A DNA stretch of 64,000 nt from assembly GCF_937616625.2 (NCBI RefSeq), contig NC_065576.1:32948628-33012627 (forward strand). The letters run 5' to 3'. Positions 49,440 to 61,790 of this stretch are shown one piece after another (position 1 is the first letter of the stretch; each line of letters starts with the position of its first letter). Position numbers and translations under genes: made by a program. A model generated the notes under the pieces. The model saw only the letters and a program-made list of their open reading frames with translations. It was not told the origin of the DNA and ran no database searches. The stretch comes from Mercurialis annua (Eukaryota > Streptophyta > Magnoliopsida > Malpighiales > Euphorbiaceae).

Positions 49440-50824
49440 AAACATCACAATCCGGAGAACAAAATACAAACGGGATTTATAAAAAAATCTAATCCCGTAT
49501 TAGTAAAATCTATACTATAAATTTTAAACAGAAAAATCGAATGAGAAAAACTCTTGAAAATCACATGCTCCACGCTCTTCTCCACATTATGTAATACCCT
49601 GTCATTTCTGCACTTCCAAATTTTCCAAACCATGATGAATAAAAGTAGCCTCCAAAGTTTCGAATACGGACCGAATGAGACAATTTGATGCCATTGAATC
49701 ATGAAGTCCACAAAAAAATTTGGCATACACTAAATTACCTCAACCTTCTGAAGAATGTTAACCCAATTTTATCTACCAAAAACACAGTGAATAAAAATGT
49801 GATCCTGAGTTTCCAACTCACAAGCGAACAAAGAGAGTTATCCAAAGAGATAATAGAACGTTGAGCAAGAAAAGCAAGCAAAGGAATTCTGTTATGAACG
49901 GCTAGCCAAACGAAAAACTTAACTCGGGGGGGGGGGGGGGGGGGGGGGGGGGGGTCAGAGAATGCCATACTTAAAGAAAGATGTTCAAAACAGCCCCTGC
50001 AACAGTTCCTTCCGCCTCCAATACATCCCCACTCCTGCTCTCCATATCAGCATCATCATATACCCATACAAAGCCGAATAAGGCCTACCAACTGGACCAT
50101 TCTCTACATTTGAATTACCTCTGTTAACACTCAACATATCCACTCCAACAAACCCCGCATTAATAGCTGTAGGAACCAGTACAGCTTCACGGTTTGAGTC
50201 AACAGCAACACCTACATCAAAAACACGATCTAAACCAGCTACCTCAGCTTCATTACCCTGCACGCCATCAACTACACGAGTTGAGAATGCCACCACCTGC
50301 TCTATAAAGGGCTGCCGAATAGTTCCATTACCAGAAAAAACAGCAGAAACAGTATGTAACAGCTTACAAAACAAGGCTGCCGAATAAATTCCAGATTTTT
50401 CTTTCTATATCACCTCATCCGGACTAGCTAAGCGATGAATAACCATACTATAGGTAGCTTGTAAATCCCTTAGCATCAACGATTCAACACTTCTTAATCT
50501 ACGACGCCGACGCCACCCATCATTCCATACAACGTCAATAGAGACACACTTTTGATTTGAAAATTGATAAAGTCTAGGGAAGATATCTGAAGTCGGACCA
50601 ACACCCATCCAATTATCATTCCAAAGCAAAATAGAGTTACCCATCCCAACCTTAAAATTAACATTAACAACAAAGGTATTCCAGACATTCTTATCAATGC
50701 AGCACGACCTTCTGATACCCTTCCAAATAAACGACATTTTAGTAACATCTTCGTTCAAAACAAAAATCTCAATCCACCATCCCCGAACAACTCGAAACCA
50801 CTTTGAAATATAGAGCGTTATCAT
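49440..50824 (-). pseudogene. LINE copy 2 C-terminal ORF2
   Basis: On minus it holds KMSFIWKGIRRSCCIDKNVW, a variable Val/Ala-rich linker, and RVKFFVWLAVHNRIPLLAFL of the RT-associated zinc domain. A G29 run (49926-49954) breaks it where copy 1 reads normally. Confidence 0.8.
49926..49954. repeat. G29 homopolymer
   Basis: 29 consecutive G within a LINE coding remnant. The homologous stretch at about 34168-34175 has only GTGGTGG. Confidence 0.9.
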
Positions 50825-50829
50825 TAATA

Positions 50830-51530
50830 ACTCTTAGCTTCCATATCCACTTAAATAACAAACTTTGATTTCTAACCTGCAAATTAGAAGTACCTAAGCC
50901 ACCGCTTTTAAAATCCTGACATATCACCCTCCAAGAGACTTTACTAAGAACTCGAGAACTAATATCTCCTTTCTAGAGAAAGCACGTTGTATATGATTCC
51001 AGTAGAGTCTTAATCGATCTTGGCATGTTGAAAATAGACATAAAAAGACCGGAATGTTGAACATGACAAATTTGATTAGAACTAACCTGCTTGCAGGAGA
51101 AAGAGGTGAGCCTTTTCATAATGCCAATCTTGATTTGAAATGCTCCACCACATAGTCCCAAGAACGAACAGAGAGATTCATGTTAGCTAAAGGAAGACCC
51201 AAATTCTTAATCGGAAAAGATTCAACTATGCAGCCAACCACCTACGCAACTAACAAAAGATCGATCTCGCTAGCATTAATACCCATAATGGAATACTTGT
51301 GGAAATTAATCTTTAACCCTGAGATCAACTCAATACATCTAAGAATACGAGTAAGGTTTTTCAGCTGCTCAATGTTGTAAGGAATATAAAGAATGGTGTC
51401 GTCCACAAATTGAAGCATCAAGATAGGATCCTAATTTTCGGCGTAGGAGAAACCATGCGTAAGCCCCAAATCCATAGAACGATCAAGTAAAAACTTCAAA
51501 CCCTCTACTGAAATAACGAAAAGGTAAAGC
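50830..51530 (-). pseudogene. LINE copy 2 RT, 3' portion
   Basis: On minus it has FVDDTILYIPYNIEQLKN (catalytic FVDD near 51405) and LNLRISSYGLK-like blocks as in copy 1 at 35780-35130. The sequence is broken by several stops. Confidence 0.75.
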
Positions 51531-51536
51531 GGCGGA

Positions 51537-51922
51537 CTTTTGCGACGGACTGCAAATCCGTCGCTATTTTGCTGTTTTAGCGACCGAATTGGCGACAGAA
51601 CAAAAAACTGTCGCCAAATACACCAAAAAACAGTTAGCGACGGAATTCCGTCGTTAATCCATTGTAGAATTTGGCGGCTTTGGACGGAAAATTGGCGCCA
51701 GTATTTTTGGATGATTTTAGCGACTGATTTATAAAGTCCGTCGCTAATGTAATCTTTAATAAAACGCATCATTTTATTGAATAGGTTGGCGACGGAGTCT
51801 TATGCATCCGTCGCTAAATTCAGCGACGGAATAAACAATCCGTCGCTAAACCATTTAATGAAACGGTGCGTTTTAGAAAGGGATTGCTTTAGCGACGGAC
51901 GTTATAAATCCGTCGCAAATTT
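51537..51922. repeat. Subterminal inverted hairpins of the CACTA fragment
   Basis: GCGACGGA and TCCGTCGC recur as pairs with 8-20 bp loops; single-base variants (GCGACTGA, GTCGCC) are mixed in. Such motifs bind the TNPA-type protein in known elements. Confidence 0.85.
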
Positions 51923-53645
51923 TTACTAATAATACAGAAAGCAGGTTTCTTTTCCTTTCCTTCTGCGTTTTAATTTCTCTCTCAAATTCGCCGTCGCCGC
52001 TCCTCATTTCTCTACCGCCGTTCTCTTTTCTCCGCCGCCGCTCCTCTTTCTTTTGCTGCCGCCGTTACCTCTCTCCTTAATTAGGTTAGTTTTATTTAAT
52101 TTCTTTTTATTTTCTGTTTTTAATTTTTTTACAAAATTGCAGTTTCTGCCACCACCGGACGTCTGCCGCCGTCGCCGGTCCACTGTCGCCACCGCCCATT
52201 CTACTTCCTCCGTATTTCCAGTTGCCCTTTTGGTTAGTAGTTTTAAATTTAAGTTAAATTAATTATTAATTTATATTAATTAGATTATATATCAATTGAA
52301 TAATTAATTAGGTTAAATTGTTTAATTAGATTATCAAACTAATTAGGTTAAATTTCAGTTTATTTATTAAATTAAAATAGTTTTGGTTAATTAGTTAATT
52401 AATTAATTAGATTAATTAGTTGTTTAATTTAATTGTTAGATTAGTTATTGTATATTAGTTGATTAATTTAGATTAAATTGTTTAGTTAATTTGTTAAATT
52501 AGATTAATTTGTGTTATTTTATTGATTAGTTTAACTAATTCTTTACTGAAATTCTTAGATTAAATAATTTAATTTGATTGATTAATTTGGTTAAATTGTA
52601 ATAATTTGGGATAATGAATTAATTAGTATAATTAGTTGTTTAATGAAATTGTTAGATCAATTAATTTTTTAAATAGGGTTTGATTAATGAAATTGGATTT
52701 TTAATTATTAGGTTAATTAATTTGTTAATTAGTTAATTAGTTAAATTTAGGTTAATTGTTAGTTTAATTTTTAAAACGTTATATGAATGTATAATTTAAT
52801 TTTTAGGTTTTTTTAGTTTAATTTCATAATTTGATTACTTTAAAGTTGATTATTTTTTTAAATTGTTATATTGATAATTAAGTAGTATGGTGGTTTGTGA
52901 ATTTTAGTATATATGGTGGTTTGTGAATTGTAATTTGCTTGCAGGACGTCTCTGAAAAATGGGTGATGCTCATTTTTCAGGGGAAGTGCTGCCAATTTGT
53001 TTTCCAGAAAATTAATATTTTTGAAACTAATTGCTTAACAGGTTTGATAGCCGTCAATTGGTTGCAGCGGTCTGACATTCCTTATCTTTCCTTTTTATCT
53101 GTTGTGGTTCTGCTCTGCAACAAGTAAGTACTGTTATTATTATTTTTCATTTATAATCAGTTAATTTATAAGCTGTTTAAACCTAAAATGACCTCGATTT
53201 TATTCCCACCGAATAAAATCGTAAACCTAGCCGTAGAGTTCCCGTCCCGTGTGTTCAAGCGATTGAACGACACAGGATTTTACAGTTCGCAAAACTGGTC
53301 CTCCCGTAACTCGATCGCAAAAATATATATGTCTAGTAGCGGTAGAAAAATATTCGGTTGTTTTCTAGCGTTTGTTCTCCGGGTGGATGTAAAATATATG
53401 TTCTGTAACGCTTATTCCTCGCGGAATATATAATTAGCGTTACACCACATATACTAAATATCGCACTGAAGGAGAACGACGCCGGAAGGCTGCCGAATAT
53501 TTTCTCCGTTGCTAGGCATATATCGTGGCCGAGTTAAGGGGCGCCAGTTTTGCGAATGGGATAGGTCCATACCTTCAAAGCAATCAATTACATTGACTTT
53601 TCTATTTCTGAGCGAGAACCCCTCCTAATTATCCGTGCTACAGAA

Positions 53646-54062
53646 ATGGATACAGACCGAAGTTGGATGTATAGACGGATGCAGGGCGGGTTGTTATATC
53701 CAGGCTTTGACGAGCGCGTGCAGGAATTTGTTAATTTTGCTTTACGCCATCTTGCGTGTATGAGTGGGCCCGAGATTAAATGCCCTTGTCCTAGGGCAAG
53801 ATGTAAAAATACGAGTTATCGAGACGTCGAAACAGTGAAGCTGCACATTCTGCAGAAAGGGTTTATGGGAGATTACAAAGTCTGGGTTTTTCATGGGGAG
53901 GGAAATGTTTTAGATCCCCGTCCCGTTGCACAGATACCGGAGTGTGACGTTGACATGGAAAATGAGGAGGAAGACGATTTCAGCTCCGTTCAGAGAATGA
54001 TTATCGATGCTGTTGGTCCAGAAGTAGTGTTCAAGGAGGAGGAACCGAATAATGAAGCTAAA
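53646..54062 (+). pseudogene. CACTA transposase N-terminus (transposase-associated domain), truncated
   Basis: An ATG opens MDTDRSWMYRRMQGGLLYPG, with CPCPRARCKNTSYRD and KVWVFHGE, the plant En/Spm transposase-associated domain. It reads on through an acidic linker (EEEDDFSSVQ) to EEEPNNEAKHF and then runs into LINE sequence near 54060, where it is cut. The DDE catalytic part is absent. Confidence 0.9.
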
Positions 54063-54990
54063 CATTTTTTAGGAAACTTCATACAACTCATCACCGATAA
54101 CAAATAGTCCCACTCAATGCTGTCAAAAGCCTTATGAAAGTCGAGTTTCAACACTAACAATTTCTCCTTATTTCTAGACGCTAAGTGAAAAAAACTCATT
54201 AGCAGTAATAAAACATTCTTGTATACTTCTACCCTTCAGGAAAGCATGTTGGTTATCTGAAACCACATTATGGAGAAGCGGAGCTAATCTTTAGGAAAGA
54301 GTCTTTGATAACAGTTTATAGAAACCATTCACTAGATAATTGGTCGATAATCCTCAATATTATCACAGCCTGCCACTTTAGGAACCATAACCATAAAAGA
54401 AGTATTAATACCCTTTGGAAGAATATTGAAGCTATAAAAATTCGAGAAGAATTCCTTAATCACATCTTCCATAAAAAAACCAAGATTTCTTATAGAAGTA
54501 GAAATTAAAACTGTCTGCCCCCAGAGCTTTCCTCTCCCCACAAGCGCAGATGGCATCAAAAATCTCCCTCTCCGAGAACGGCGTGACTAGAGATTCAGCC
54601 CCTTTACTGACAAATGGCGGAAATGCAGCCTAAAAATATCAAATCGGCAACCCTCTTTTCTGCTATACAAGTTTTTATAAAACTCTCTGATATAAAATCT
54701 GATATCTTTAGGTTCAGAATAAATGGTATCATCCATATGGATCGAATAAATATGGTTGTTCCTGTAATGAATGGAAGCCATATTATGGAAAAAAATTTGT
54801 ATTCTTATCGCCTGCCACATTCCATTTTATTCTAGATTTCTGAACCCAAAGAGATTCTAATCTCTTCTTTGCTATTCATAGCTCATCTCTGAGTTTAGAC
54901 AACTCCTGCTTTTCTACCTCCGTGATAAGACCCGAATCTCCAGCTATTTCTTTAATCAAAATGTCATCCTTAAGGACTCTGATTTTTTTA
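54063..54990 (-). pseudogene. LINE copy 2 RT, 5' portion
   Basis: On minus it includes [18 protein letters not shown] (RT block with catalytic Asp), KGINTSFMVMVPKVAG, and the segment after the endonuclease. It matches copy 1 at 36690-35950. Confidence 0.85.
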
Positions 54991-55099
54991 GATTGATCCC
55001 CAAACACTTCTGCATTCCCATCTTTGATCCGAAATCTAAGTTCTTTTAACCTCTGAGTGAGATTAGAAGAATTCAAGAAAATTGCATACCAACTCTCTT

Positions 55100-55860
55100 T
55101 GACAAACTCCTCAAACTCCTCATGGTCCCACCAAGCATCAATAGACCTGAACGGCTTAGGACCCTAATCGATTTTATTGACAGAACGGAAAAAAATCAGA
55201 ACATGGTCAGACTGACCTCTGGGAAAAGCAGATAATGACATCCCTGGCCATAGGACACTAGGTGAAGCAGATACCAAACATCTATCTATACAAGATTCAG
55301 ATTGAGAGTTTTTCCAAGTAAAAGTCTTCCCTTGCAACGGCAAATCTAGTAACTCAGCATTATTGGCGAAATCACGAAAAATAAGCATCGAAGGAGTAAA
55401 CCCCGAACCATTTAATATGTCTTTAGGAGAAAAAGTTTCATTGAAGTCACCACTTGTGAAAATAGTACCAGTGAAACCCAAAGACCCGCTAATCTCCCTC
55501 CAAAAAGCCATCCTCTCCGAAGCCACATTACTAGCATAAATCAAAATGTGGCGACAAGGAGTAGTGTCAAACATAAAATCCATCACGATACATCTATTAC
55601 CTTAAGAAATTGACACATTCCGCAAAAAAAATATATTCCAAATAAGCAACAAACCCCAGAAGCTCCAATAGAAGGAATAAATTCAAACTTATAATCCAAG
55701 TTTGGCCATAGATTTTTAACAAGAAAATCATCCCACAACCTCCTTCTTAGGCTCAAGCAACCCGATAAACGAGAGATTACTAGATGAAACCATATTTCTA
55801 ATGAAAATTTGCTTTCTAATGCAAGAAAGCCCACCTCGACAACTCACTAGTTAATATAAT
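55100..55860 (-). pseudogene. LINE copy 2 endonuclease
   Basis: It contains FTSGDFNETF, SCIDRCLVSAS and [11 protein letters not shown] frame break is near 55585. It is about 70% alike, by eye, to copy 1. Confidence 0.85.
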
Positions 55861-55989
55861 AATATGTTAGCTTCCCACATCCGATTATGGTCCATCTACT
55901 TCTTCTCTAAACTTTCTCGAGAGCTTGCAAAAAGCAGCATTCCTTTCTATTGCGCCTAAAATATCCAACAAACAAATGATAATGGCAAA

Positions 55990-57945
55990 GACATAGTAAT
56001 GAAAAAATACGTTGAAAAGGAAAAAAATTATTATCTAATGGCAATCGTAGCCAATTTATGTGCCAACTTAGCCACCGTTGCAGATTTCGACTTTCTATCA
56101 AAGATCCCCAATTCATGCCCAACTGTCCATGTCTTCACAGATTCATCCACTAGAGTAACTGCGTATTCTGAACACACGATAGTTTGTTCAATCTGCTCAT
56201 GTTATCTATGTCTGCATCAGAGATTTCTCTTTCACCTTCCACTTGTGAGATTGAGCAGCTTCCAATGGCACCCAACTTATTTAGTTTCTTCATAGGCTTA
56301 CACGTAGATCTAGTTCGTGTTGCAACTGGAGTCAAAATTACCTCAGTCTAAACCAAACTGTCAACGCCATCCAGCTGAATAATCTTAGTAGTAGCCTGGT
56401 CCTGCACACAATACTGATTCAATTTGTCAATAACGGTTCCTTCTTTTTATAACACTATATCTGCCTCTTGCACAACTATACACATACTGGTTTCAATCCA
56501 CTGAAAGTGTTTAGAAAACATGTCTCTCTATACCAACTGATTCGTCACCGGGCTGACCTCAGGTAAGAATTCTTATTAAAATCCTAATCTCAAAGGTCTC
56601 TCAAGCATCTGTTCATCGAAAGTATCCCGATTCTTTGTCTCAACAAATGAATCTGGGACAACCGTATTAAACGTGCTCAGTAAGTTAACACCCACAAAGG
56701 AAGAATTAATCTCATCCACTAAGCTTATCTTAGTTCTCATAGATTCCACTTTTGCTCCAGAATCCTTAAAATATGAAGAAAGCACAGGCTCCTAAAATTG
56801 CACCGGATCACATGTTTCTGTCGCAAAAATTGATATCGTCTCTTCACCAAATATCAAATTAATGGAATGATCAATGATCTTGCAGGACGTAGAAATTAAA
56901 GCAAGCCCTCAGTCCAAACGGTCTTGTTTTTATACTCTCTGATGAACAGAAATGTTTCCCCCAAGGAATCTTCAATTTCCTTAAAAGTCTTTGAACTCCA
57001 AAGAGAGATGGGGATACTAGAAACAAACACCCAAACCAATCTCAGGAACGACTGGTTATGATCTTACGCCCAAGCAAATGATTGAAAAAAATTAAAATGG
57101 GTTGGTCCTTTATTCAAGATGAAATCCTCAGCCTCTAAAATCAAAACAAACATTAGAGGAACCAGATTTTCCCCTAACAAAAAAACATTATGAACCTTAA
57201 TATTTTGATCAAACAGAAAAAGTTTTGTTTGCAGAATATCCTGAATATCATTTACCCTTCCAACAATGGATCTCACCATCGATTCCATGGTTTATGTTTC
57301 CACCAAGTTATCTTGAAAAACAACAGTCGGTAACGATTCCATCTCCAACTTCGTCAGAAACCACCTACTGTTTTGATTCTGCAGACACAGCCTCCTTGTA
57401 CGATCTTCCATCACGGAACGCATGTGAGATGACGATCTTAGGTGACCTATCTTACGTACATCTCTCTTAACTAGGATCAATTTCTTGGCCGAAAACCTAT
57501 AGATGAATGCCCTAAGCTTGAACTTACCAACAACAACCATATTCAGCTTTTCAAGAATCCAATCCATGGGTTTATCAGATTATGGCCTAAGAAACCCAAA
57601 GCTGCAATGACGTTTGGAGAGTTTAGTTGCTAATGAAACTCTTCCCATAACTCCAAATCTTTCAAACACCTTCTCCAAATCATGGTATCTCCATGTTTTT
57701 GGGAAGTTTTCAAAATAAATCAGCCTAGAAATTACCCCTGTATGTGCACTTCATGCATGAGAATCAACAGTCCATGACTGATTAGGGTTTTCTCGTTTCA
57801 GAGTTTGAATATTGTCCTCCAAATAAACTTGTCTAACCTGTCCACTTGAGCCAATCTTGTTAAACTGGGTCTGATGGGAGTTGCTGACGGTGGTGAGCGG
57901 CGGATGCTGAATGTGGCGGCTGATGCTAGGGTTCCACCTGTCCAT
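55990..57945 (-). pseudogene. LINE copy 2 ORF1, decayed
   Basis: The ATG is at 57945 (MDRWNPSIS), close to the element's 5' end. Later parts hold short frames without an intact knuckle. The C-terminal end (about 56100-56000) is shared with copy 1 at about 37850-37770. Confidence 0.65.
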
Positions 57946-57960
57946 CGTGAGATTCTTTTT

Positions 57961-58104
57961 TTAATTAATAAGAAAATTTTTCCGTGTCAACCACTATATT
58001 AATTAAACTACATGTCATAATTTGGACGATCGGGATTATCAGAAGTGATATTTAAATTCAAATGGAGAATTTAAATAGTCAGGGAAGCCCATAAATATAT
58101 GAGA
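57961..58104. other. Junction between LINE copy 2 and repeat R1
   Basis: AT-rich; nothing recognised. Confidence 0.4.
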
Positions 58105-59125
58105 TTATTTTCAAAATACTTCATTTTGAAACATATTTACAACAAGTGTGTCCATCTTTTCATAATTTTCCGCTCTACACTAATAATAAACATATTTACA
58201 AAAATACCTACTATATATGGAAGCCTCATCTCATTTTAGGTTGAAATTTTACATAGTCACACTCTCCTTTCTCTCTCTTCTCTCTCTTTCTCTCAAAATT
58301 CTCTCTTCTTTTCTTCTTATTTTCTGTTTGATTTCCGTTTGTCCCATCCGGTTGCTTTTTGTTTCGTCTTTTTCGTTCGCTTTTCCGTTTGCGTTTCCGT
58401 TCGTCTACTTCCGATGAGTTTTTCGTCTCTTCCGGTCACTTTTCTATTCGTCTCTTCCGTTCGCGCTATGAATTTCTCAACATCATTCTTAGATTTTTTG
58501 CAATTTTTTTAATTTTTGTGATAATTTAAACATTTTGTAAATAAATTGTTGTAGATCTATGATTTTTTTGTTTATAAAATTATTCTATTATTCATATAAT
58601 TATTTTCTGTTTCTCTTATTCATAGATTTGTTTTTTTATTTTAGTGCTACTGATTTTGTAAAAAGCGAATTGATTTATGATTATTTGCAGTATTTTTATA
58701 GTGTATTGTATGTTATAGTATATTTTTGGCGTATTTATAGTGTATTTCTAGTGTTTTTTGATATATCTATGTTTTTTATGTGTATTTTTGCCGTTTTTTT
58801 GTATATCTATGGTGCATTTGCAGTGTTTGTGGTGTATTTGCAGTGTTTTTATAGAATACATCATAAAAACACTATTAAAAATGCCATAAATACACTATAC
58901 ATACACTATTAATACACTATAAAAATACCATAATTACATTAAAAAATACAATAAATACACTATATACACCATAGTTACACAAAAAAACAAGATAAAAAAT
59001 ACCATAAAAAAACTATAAAAAATATAATATATCATTAAAAAGTGAAAAAAAAGTTTTGTGAAATTAAAAAAAGAAGAAGTTCGTAAAAAAAGTTAGAAAA
59101 GTAAATAGTACAGTGTAGGAAATTC
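58105..59125 (+). repeat. Dispersed repeat R1, copy B
   Basis: Reverse complement of 1013-2400. It shares CAAAAATACCTACTATATA (58199 on), the TTTTCCGTT/TCGTC-rich run (58370-58470), AATTATTCTATTATTCATAT (58579 on) and the GTGTATTT/ACACTAT arm. It is shorter than copy A because the arm repeat differs. Confidence 0.65.
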
Positions 59126-60690
59126 TCTCTAAATTTATCAGAATCATAAGAAATAATTTTAGAAATTGTTGGATAAATATAATAAAATAACAATTTTGGT
59201 ACGATAAACTTCCAAAATTCATATATTTTTATTCCGATATCCGAATTTGATGATCCTTATGTCAAATGAAAGCTATCGACGTCCTCTTTAATTTTATGAT
59301 TTTTATTTCATAAATTCAACTTGAGAAACAGTGCATAATTTTATGAAACGTTTTAGCTCAAATCAAACCGCTCGGTTTGTCATGATCTGTGTAACCAAAA
59401 ATATGAAAAATATTATTTAAGTTTAAAGAGGGAATTCGAGGAAATTATTAAAATATTTGGATCACAAGGAATGAATTTGAGAATTTTTGAACGAGTAAGT
59501 AATTTTATGGAATATAAGCTCAAAACCGCTGAAATAATTGAAATAAATTATTTTACAAGTCCCGGAAATATTCATAAAATAACATTTGAGATTTATGAGA
59601 AAGTTAAAAAGTCAAAAGTGATAAAAGTGCGTTTAGGTGTCAAAACTTTTGAATTTTACAAAAATACTCCTAAACTATAAGGACAAAAATGGACATTTGT
59701 CCTATAATATCTTGATATATCCTTATCTGTTCTATTTCATCTCCAAATATCTTGTCCATCCTCTATTGCCATATTCCCCATTTAACTCCTAGGTAAGTGT
59801 TTTATTTTGTTTTTGTTTTTAAAAGATTTTAAGAAAATATTTATCAGTTATCGATTATCAATAATTTAGTGTTTAATTGATGATCGAACATGTTTATATA
59901 GGTGTTTTGGAGTGATTTAAATTCTGAATATATTAGTGTGATCAAAGATTAAGGTAAGAATATTTTTACTTTATTTTTATGTTAATTAATGATGGAGTCT
60001 GTCTTCTGATTCAGTGAGTAAACTTGCAAAACAGGGTCGAAGCTAAGCAAACTGTGGTTGTCCGACTAACTCTTCGATGCTAAAGTCAGTTTAGGCTTTG
60101 AGCATGGTTTTTGTGTATATGAATATGATTGTGTTTTTAGGCATATCTCAAGCTCTTTATATAATAGTTGAGAGAATACCTAGTAGACCTCATATAGGAA
60201 AGTGATTTCTATTTAGTAGAGGTTGATCTTGAATTGGAAAGGGTTTCCTTATTCAAGAGGAAGTCTTACTCAGGATTATCTTGCTGAATAAGCTTATCTT
60301 CATAGATTGGAATTTGTATTCGAGTAGAAAAGAGATTCCATATATTCGGTCTTTTAATGATGATTCCTTCTATATCTAGGCTTTTAGCGAATCCCTTCAG
60401 CGACGCGTTTTCTCCGAGTCCTCGGGGATGTCGGTCCTTCTAGGGATTCAGAGAATCTCCCATTGATCTACAAGTTCGGCGAATCTCATTGACTCGGGCA
60501 CTGATATTATCAGGCTTTCTTCGTGCAAGAACTAGGATTCCCCCATTAGGGTATATCCTATGTGAATTGATTCCATTATAATTATGCTGGAATTCGGTTT
60601 CCATCATTAGTCCCCCCCCACCCCGCAAGTGAGCTAAAGTCTTGGTATTTATGGCTTAGTAAATTTTAACTTTATTTGAGGCGAGTCGTT
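59126..60690. other. Unclassified, LTR- or leader-like
   Basis: No gene is seen. It may be LTR or untranslated leader of the gypsy remnant at 60816-61440: it has a CCCCCCCCACCCC run near 60610 and CGGCGAATC words near 60477. Ends were not found. Confidence 0.35.
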
Positions 60691-60815
60691 TCGCCTGCTT
60701 GTTTAGGTTTCCATCTTCCTTTTTTTTATATGTGTTAGTCATCCGTTATTTTGTATTTCCAAATTTGAAATAAATGTCTCCAATTGTATGTCTTGTCTGT
60801 GTTATAAAATTTCTA

Positions 60816-60824
60816 TAAATAGGC
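60816..60824 (+). promoter_or_regulatory. TATA-like box before the gypsy ORF remnant
   Basis: CTATAAATAGG followed by a pyrimidine-rich leader to about 61070. Function is inferred from position. Confidence 0.45.
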
Positions 60825-61071
60825 TTTTCTTATTTTTGTTTCACTTTTCGTTTTCTCTTTGCATTTTTTTCAAACTGCTGTTTGTTATTATTTCCAAGTA
60901 TACTTGTAACCTTATTTGTGTTTCTTGTTGCATTTATAATTTTCTTTAATCTCCTGTTACTTTTTCCTTTTTCGGGGTAGTGTTCTTTATTTTTCTTCTT
61001 TGTTTTTTTCGTTTTGATCTTCTCTATCTCTTGAAATTCCTTTGATATTTGTTTGTATTTTCCCGCCTTTT

Positions 61072-61440
61072 AATGGCAGTTAGGAGAACGAAAACCGAGT
61101 TTGCTTCTATGGCCCTTAGTGAGTCGCGTCTTGATTAGGAAGAGATTCTGGATATCTCTTATAGATATGGTTTTTCCTCAGAGTATAGAGTTAGATTTCA
61201 TGATTACCGAATGCGGGCTTTCGGCTATCCTGGTTCGTCTCGGGAAGCTGTTATATTCAAAGACCAGCTCGCTGCTGGTCTTCGGTTTTCTTTAGATCCT
61301 TGCATAGTTGAATTTTGTAGGAGTTTAGATATTGTTGTGGGGGATTTTCATCCTGCGACTATTCAGGTCATTGTTGCCTTCGTAGAGGCGTGTAGTATAA
61401 CACCTCGTAAGTTTAAGTGTCGTACTGCGCTATGTGTCCT
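61072..61440 (+). pseudogene. Remnant of a gypsy-associated ORF (putative gypsy-type transposon domain)
   Basis: The ATG near 61072 opens MAVRRTKTEFASMALSESRL, then an in-frame TAG follows. After one frame change it reads RMRAFGYPGSSREAVIFKDQ, AAGLRFSLDPCIVEF and VVGDFHPATIQVIVAFVEAC, which fit the same family as the domain at 39.3-40.2 kb. It is cut near 61440 where other sequence begins. No pol gene is seen next to it. Confidence 0.55.
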
Positions 61441-61544
61441 ATGAGGAGGAACCGGAGTTGCAAAAAATACAGAATTATGGATATTAAAGAAAGGATAACA
61501 CTCGAGTAGGACGTTTGTGTTTAAGGATTTGAATAACAAAAATT

Positions 61545-61790
61545 TGGATATCGGCATTCGTTAAAGTAAGAAATAATGATATTAAAAAGGAATGGATGTG
61601 ATAATAGATAAAGTGAACTTTATGTCTCGGATTGGAAATTTAGGTGTTATAGCGGAGAATAAATTAAAAGATATTATCAAAATATAATTAATAAAGTATT
61701 GGAGTAGTATTATTTATTTGGTTATAAATAGTACGTAAATAATCCGATTAAAACAATTAAGTGATCGTTGGACTAAAAAGAACAAAAGAA
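61545..61790 (+). repeat. Left arm of an inverted repeat with the window end
   Basis: GGATATCGGCATTCGTT and TATTATTTATTTGGTTATAA are found in reverse complement at 63758-64000. Arms are about 240 bp, roughly 75-80% alike by eye. Confidence 0.85.

Larger units (their letters stand above)
51530..54062 (+). mobile_element. CACTA (En/Spm-type) transposon fragment inside the LINE RT
   Basis: 51537-51920 has five to six GCGACGGA...TCCGTCGC inverted pairs, the subterminal repeats of a CACTA element. A leader with CGCCGCCGCTCC-rich DNA (51985-52070), an AT-rich intron-like stretch (about 52215-52945) and the start of a transposase gene (53646 on) follow. CACTA termini are not present at either edge, so it is a fragment. 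No target duplication was found. Confidence 0.8.
48797..57960 (-). mobile_element. LINE copy 2 (L1-type), near full length, broken
   Basis: Minus strand: ORF1 from ATG 57945 to about 55990, ORF2 from about 55860 to 49440. The 3' tail is split by a MITE, so its A-run is at 48797-48805. A CACTA fragment (about 51530-54060) interrupts RT. ORF2 parts match LINE copy 1 at 33.6-38 kb block by block. Many stops and frameshifts make it inactive. Confidence 0.88.

Noticed and set aside
52004..52262. Small basic or proline-rich proteins over the CGCCGCC-rich stretch
   Set aside because: Composition-driven frames in a transposon leader on both strands.
58217..58912. Membrane-protein-like frames in repeat R1 copy B
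   Set aside because: They arise from T-rich tandem words (TGTATTTTTAG) and have no counterpart frame in copy A.
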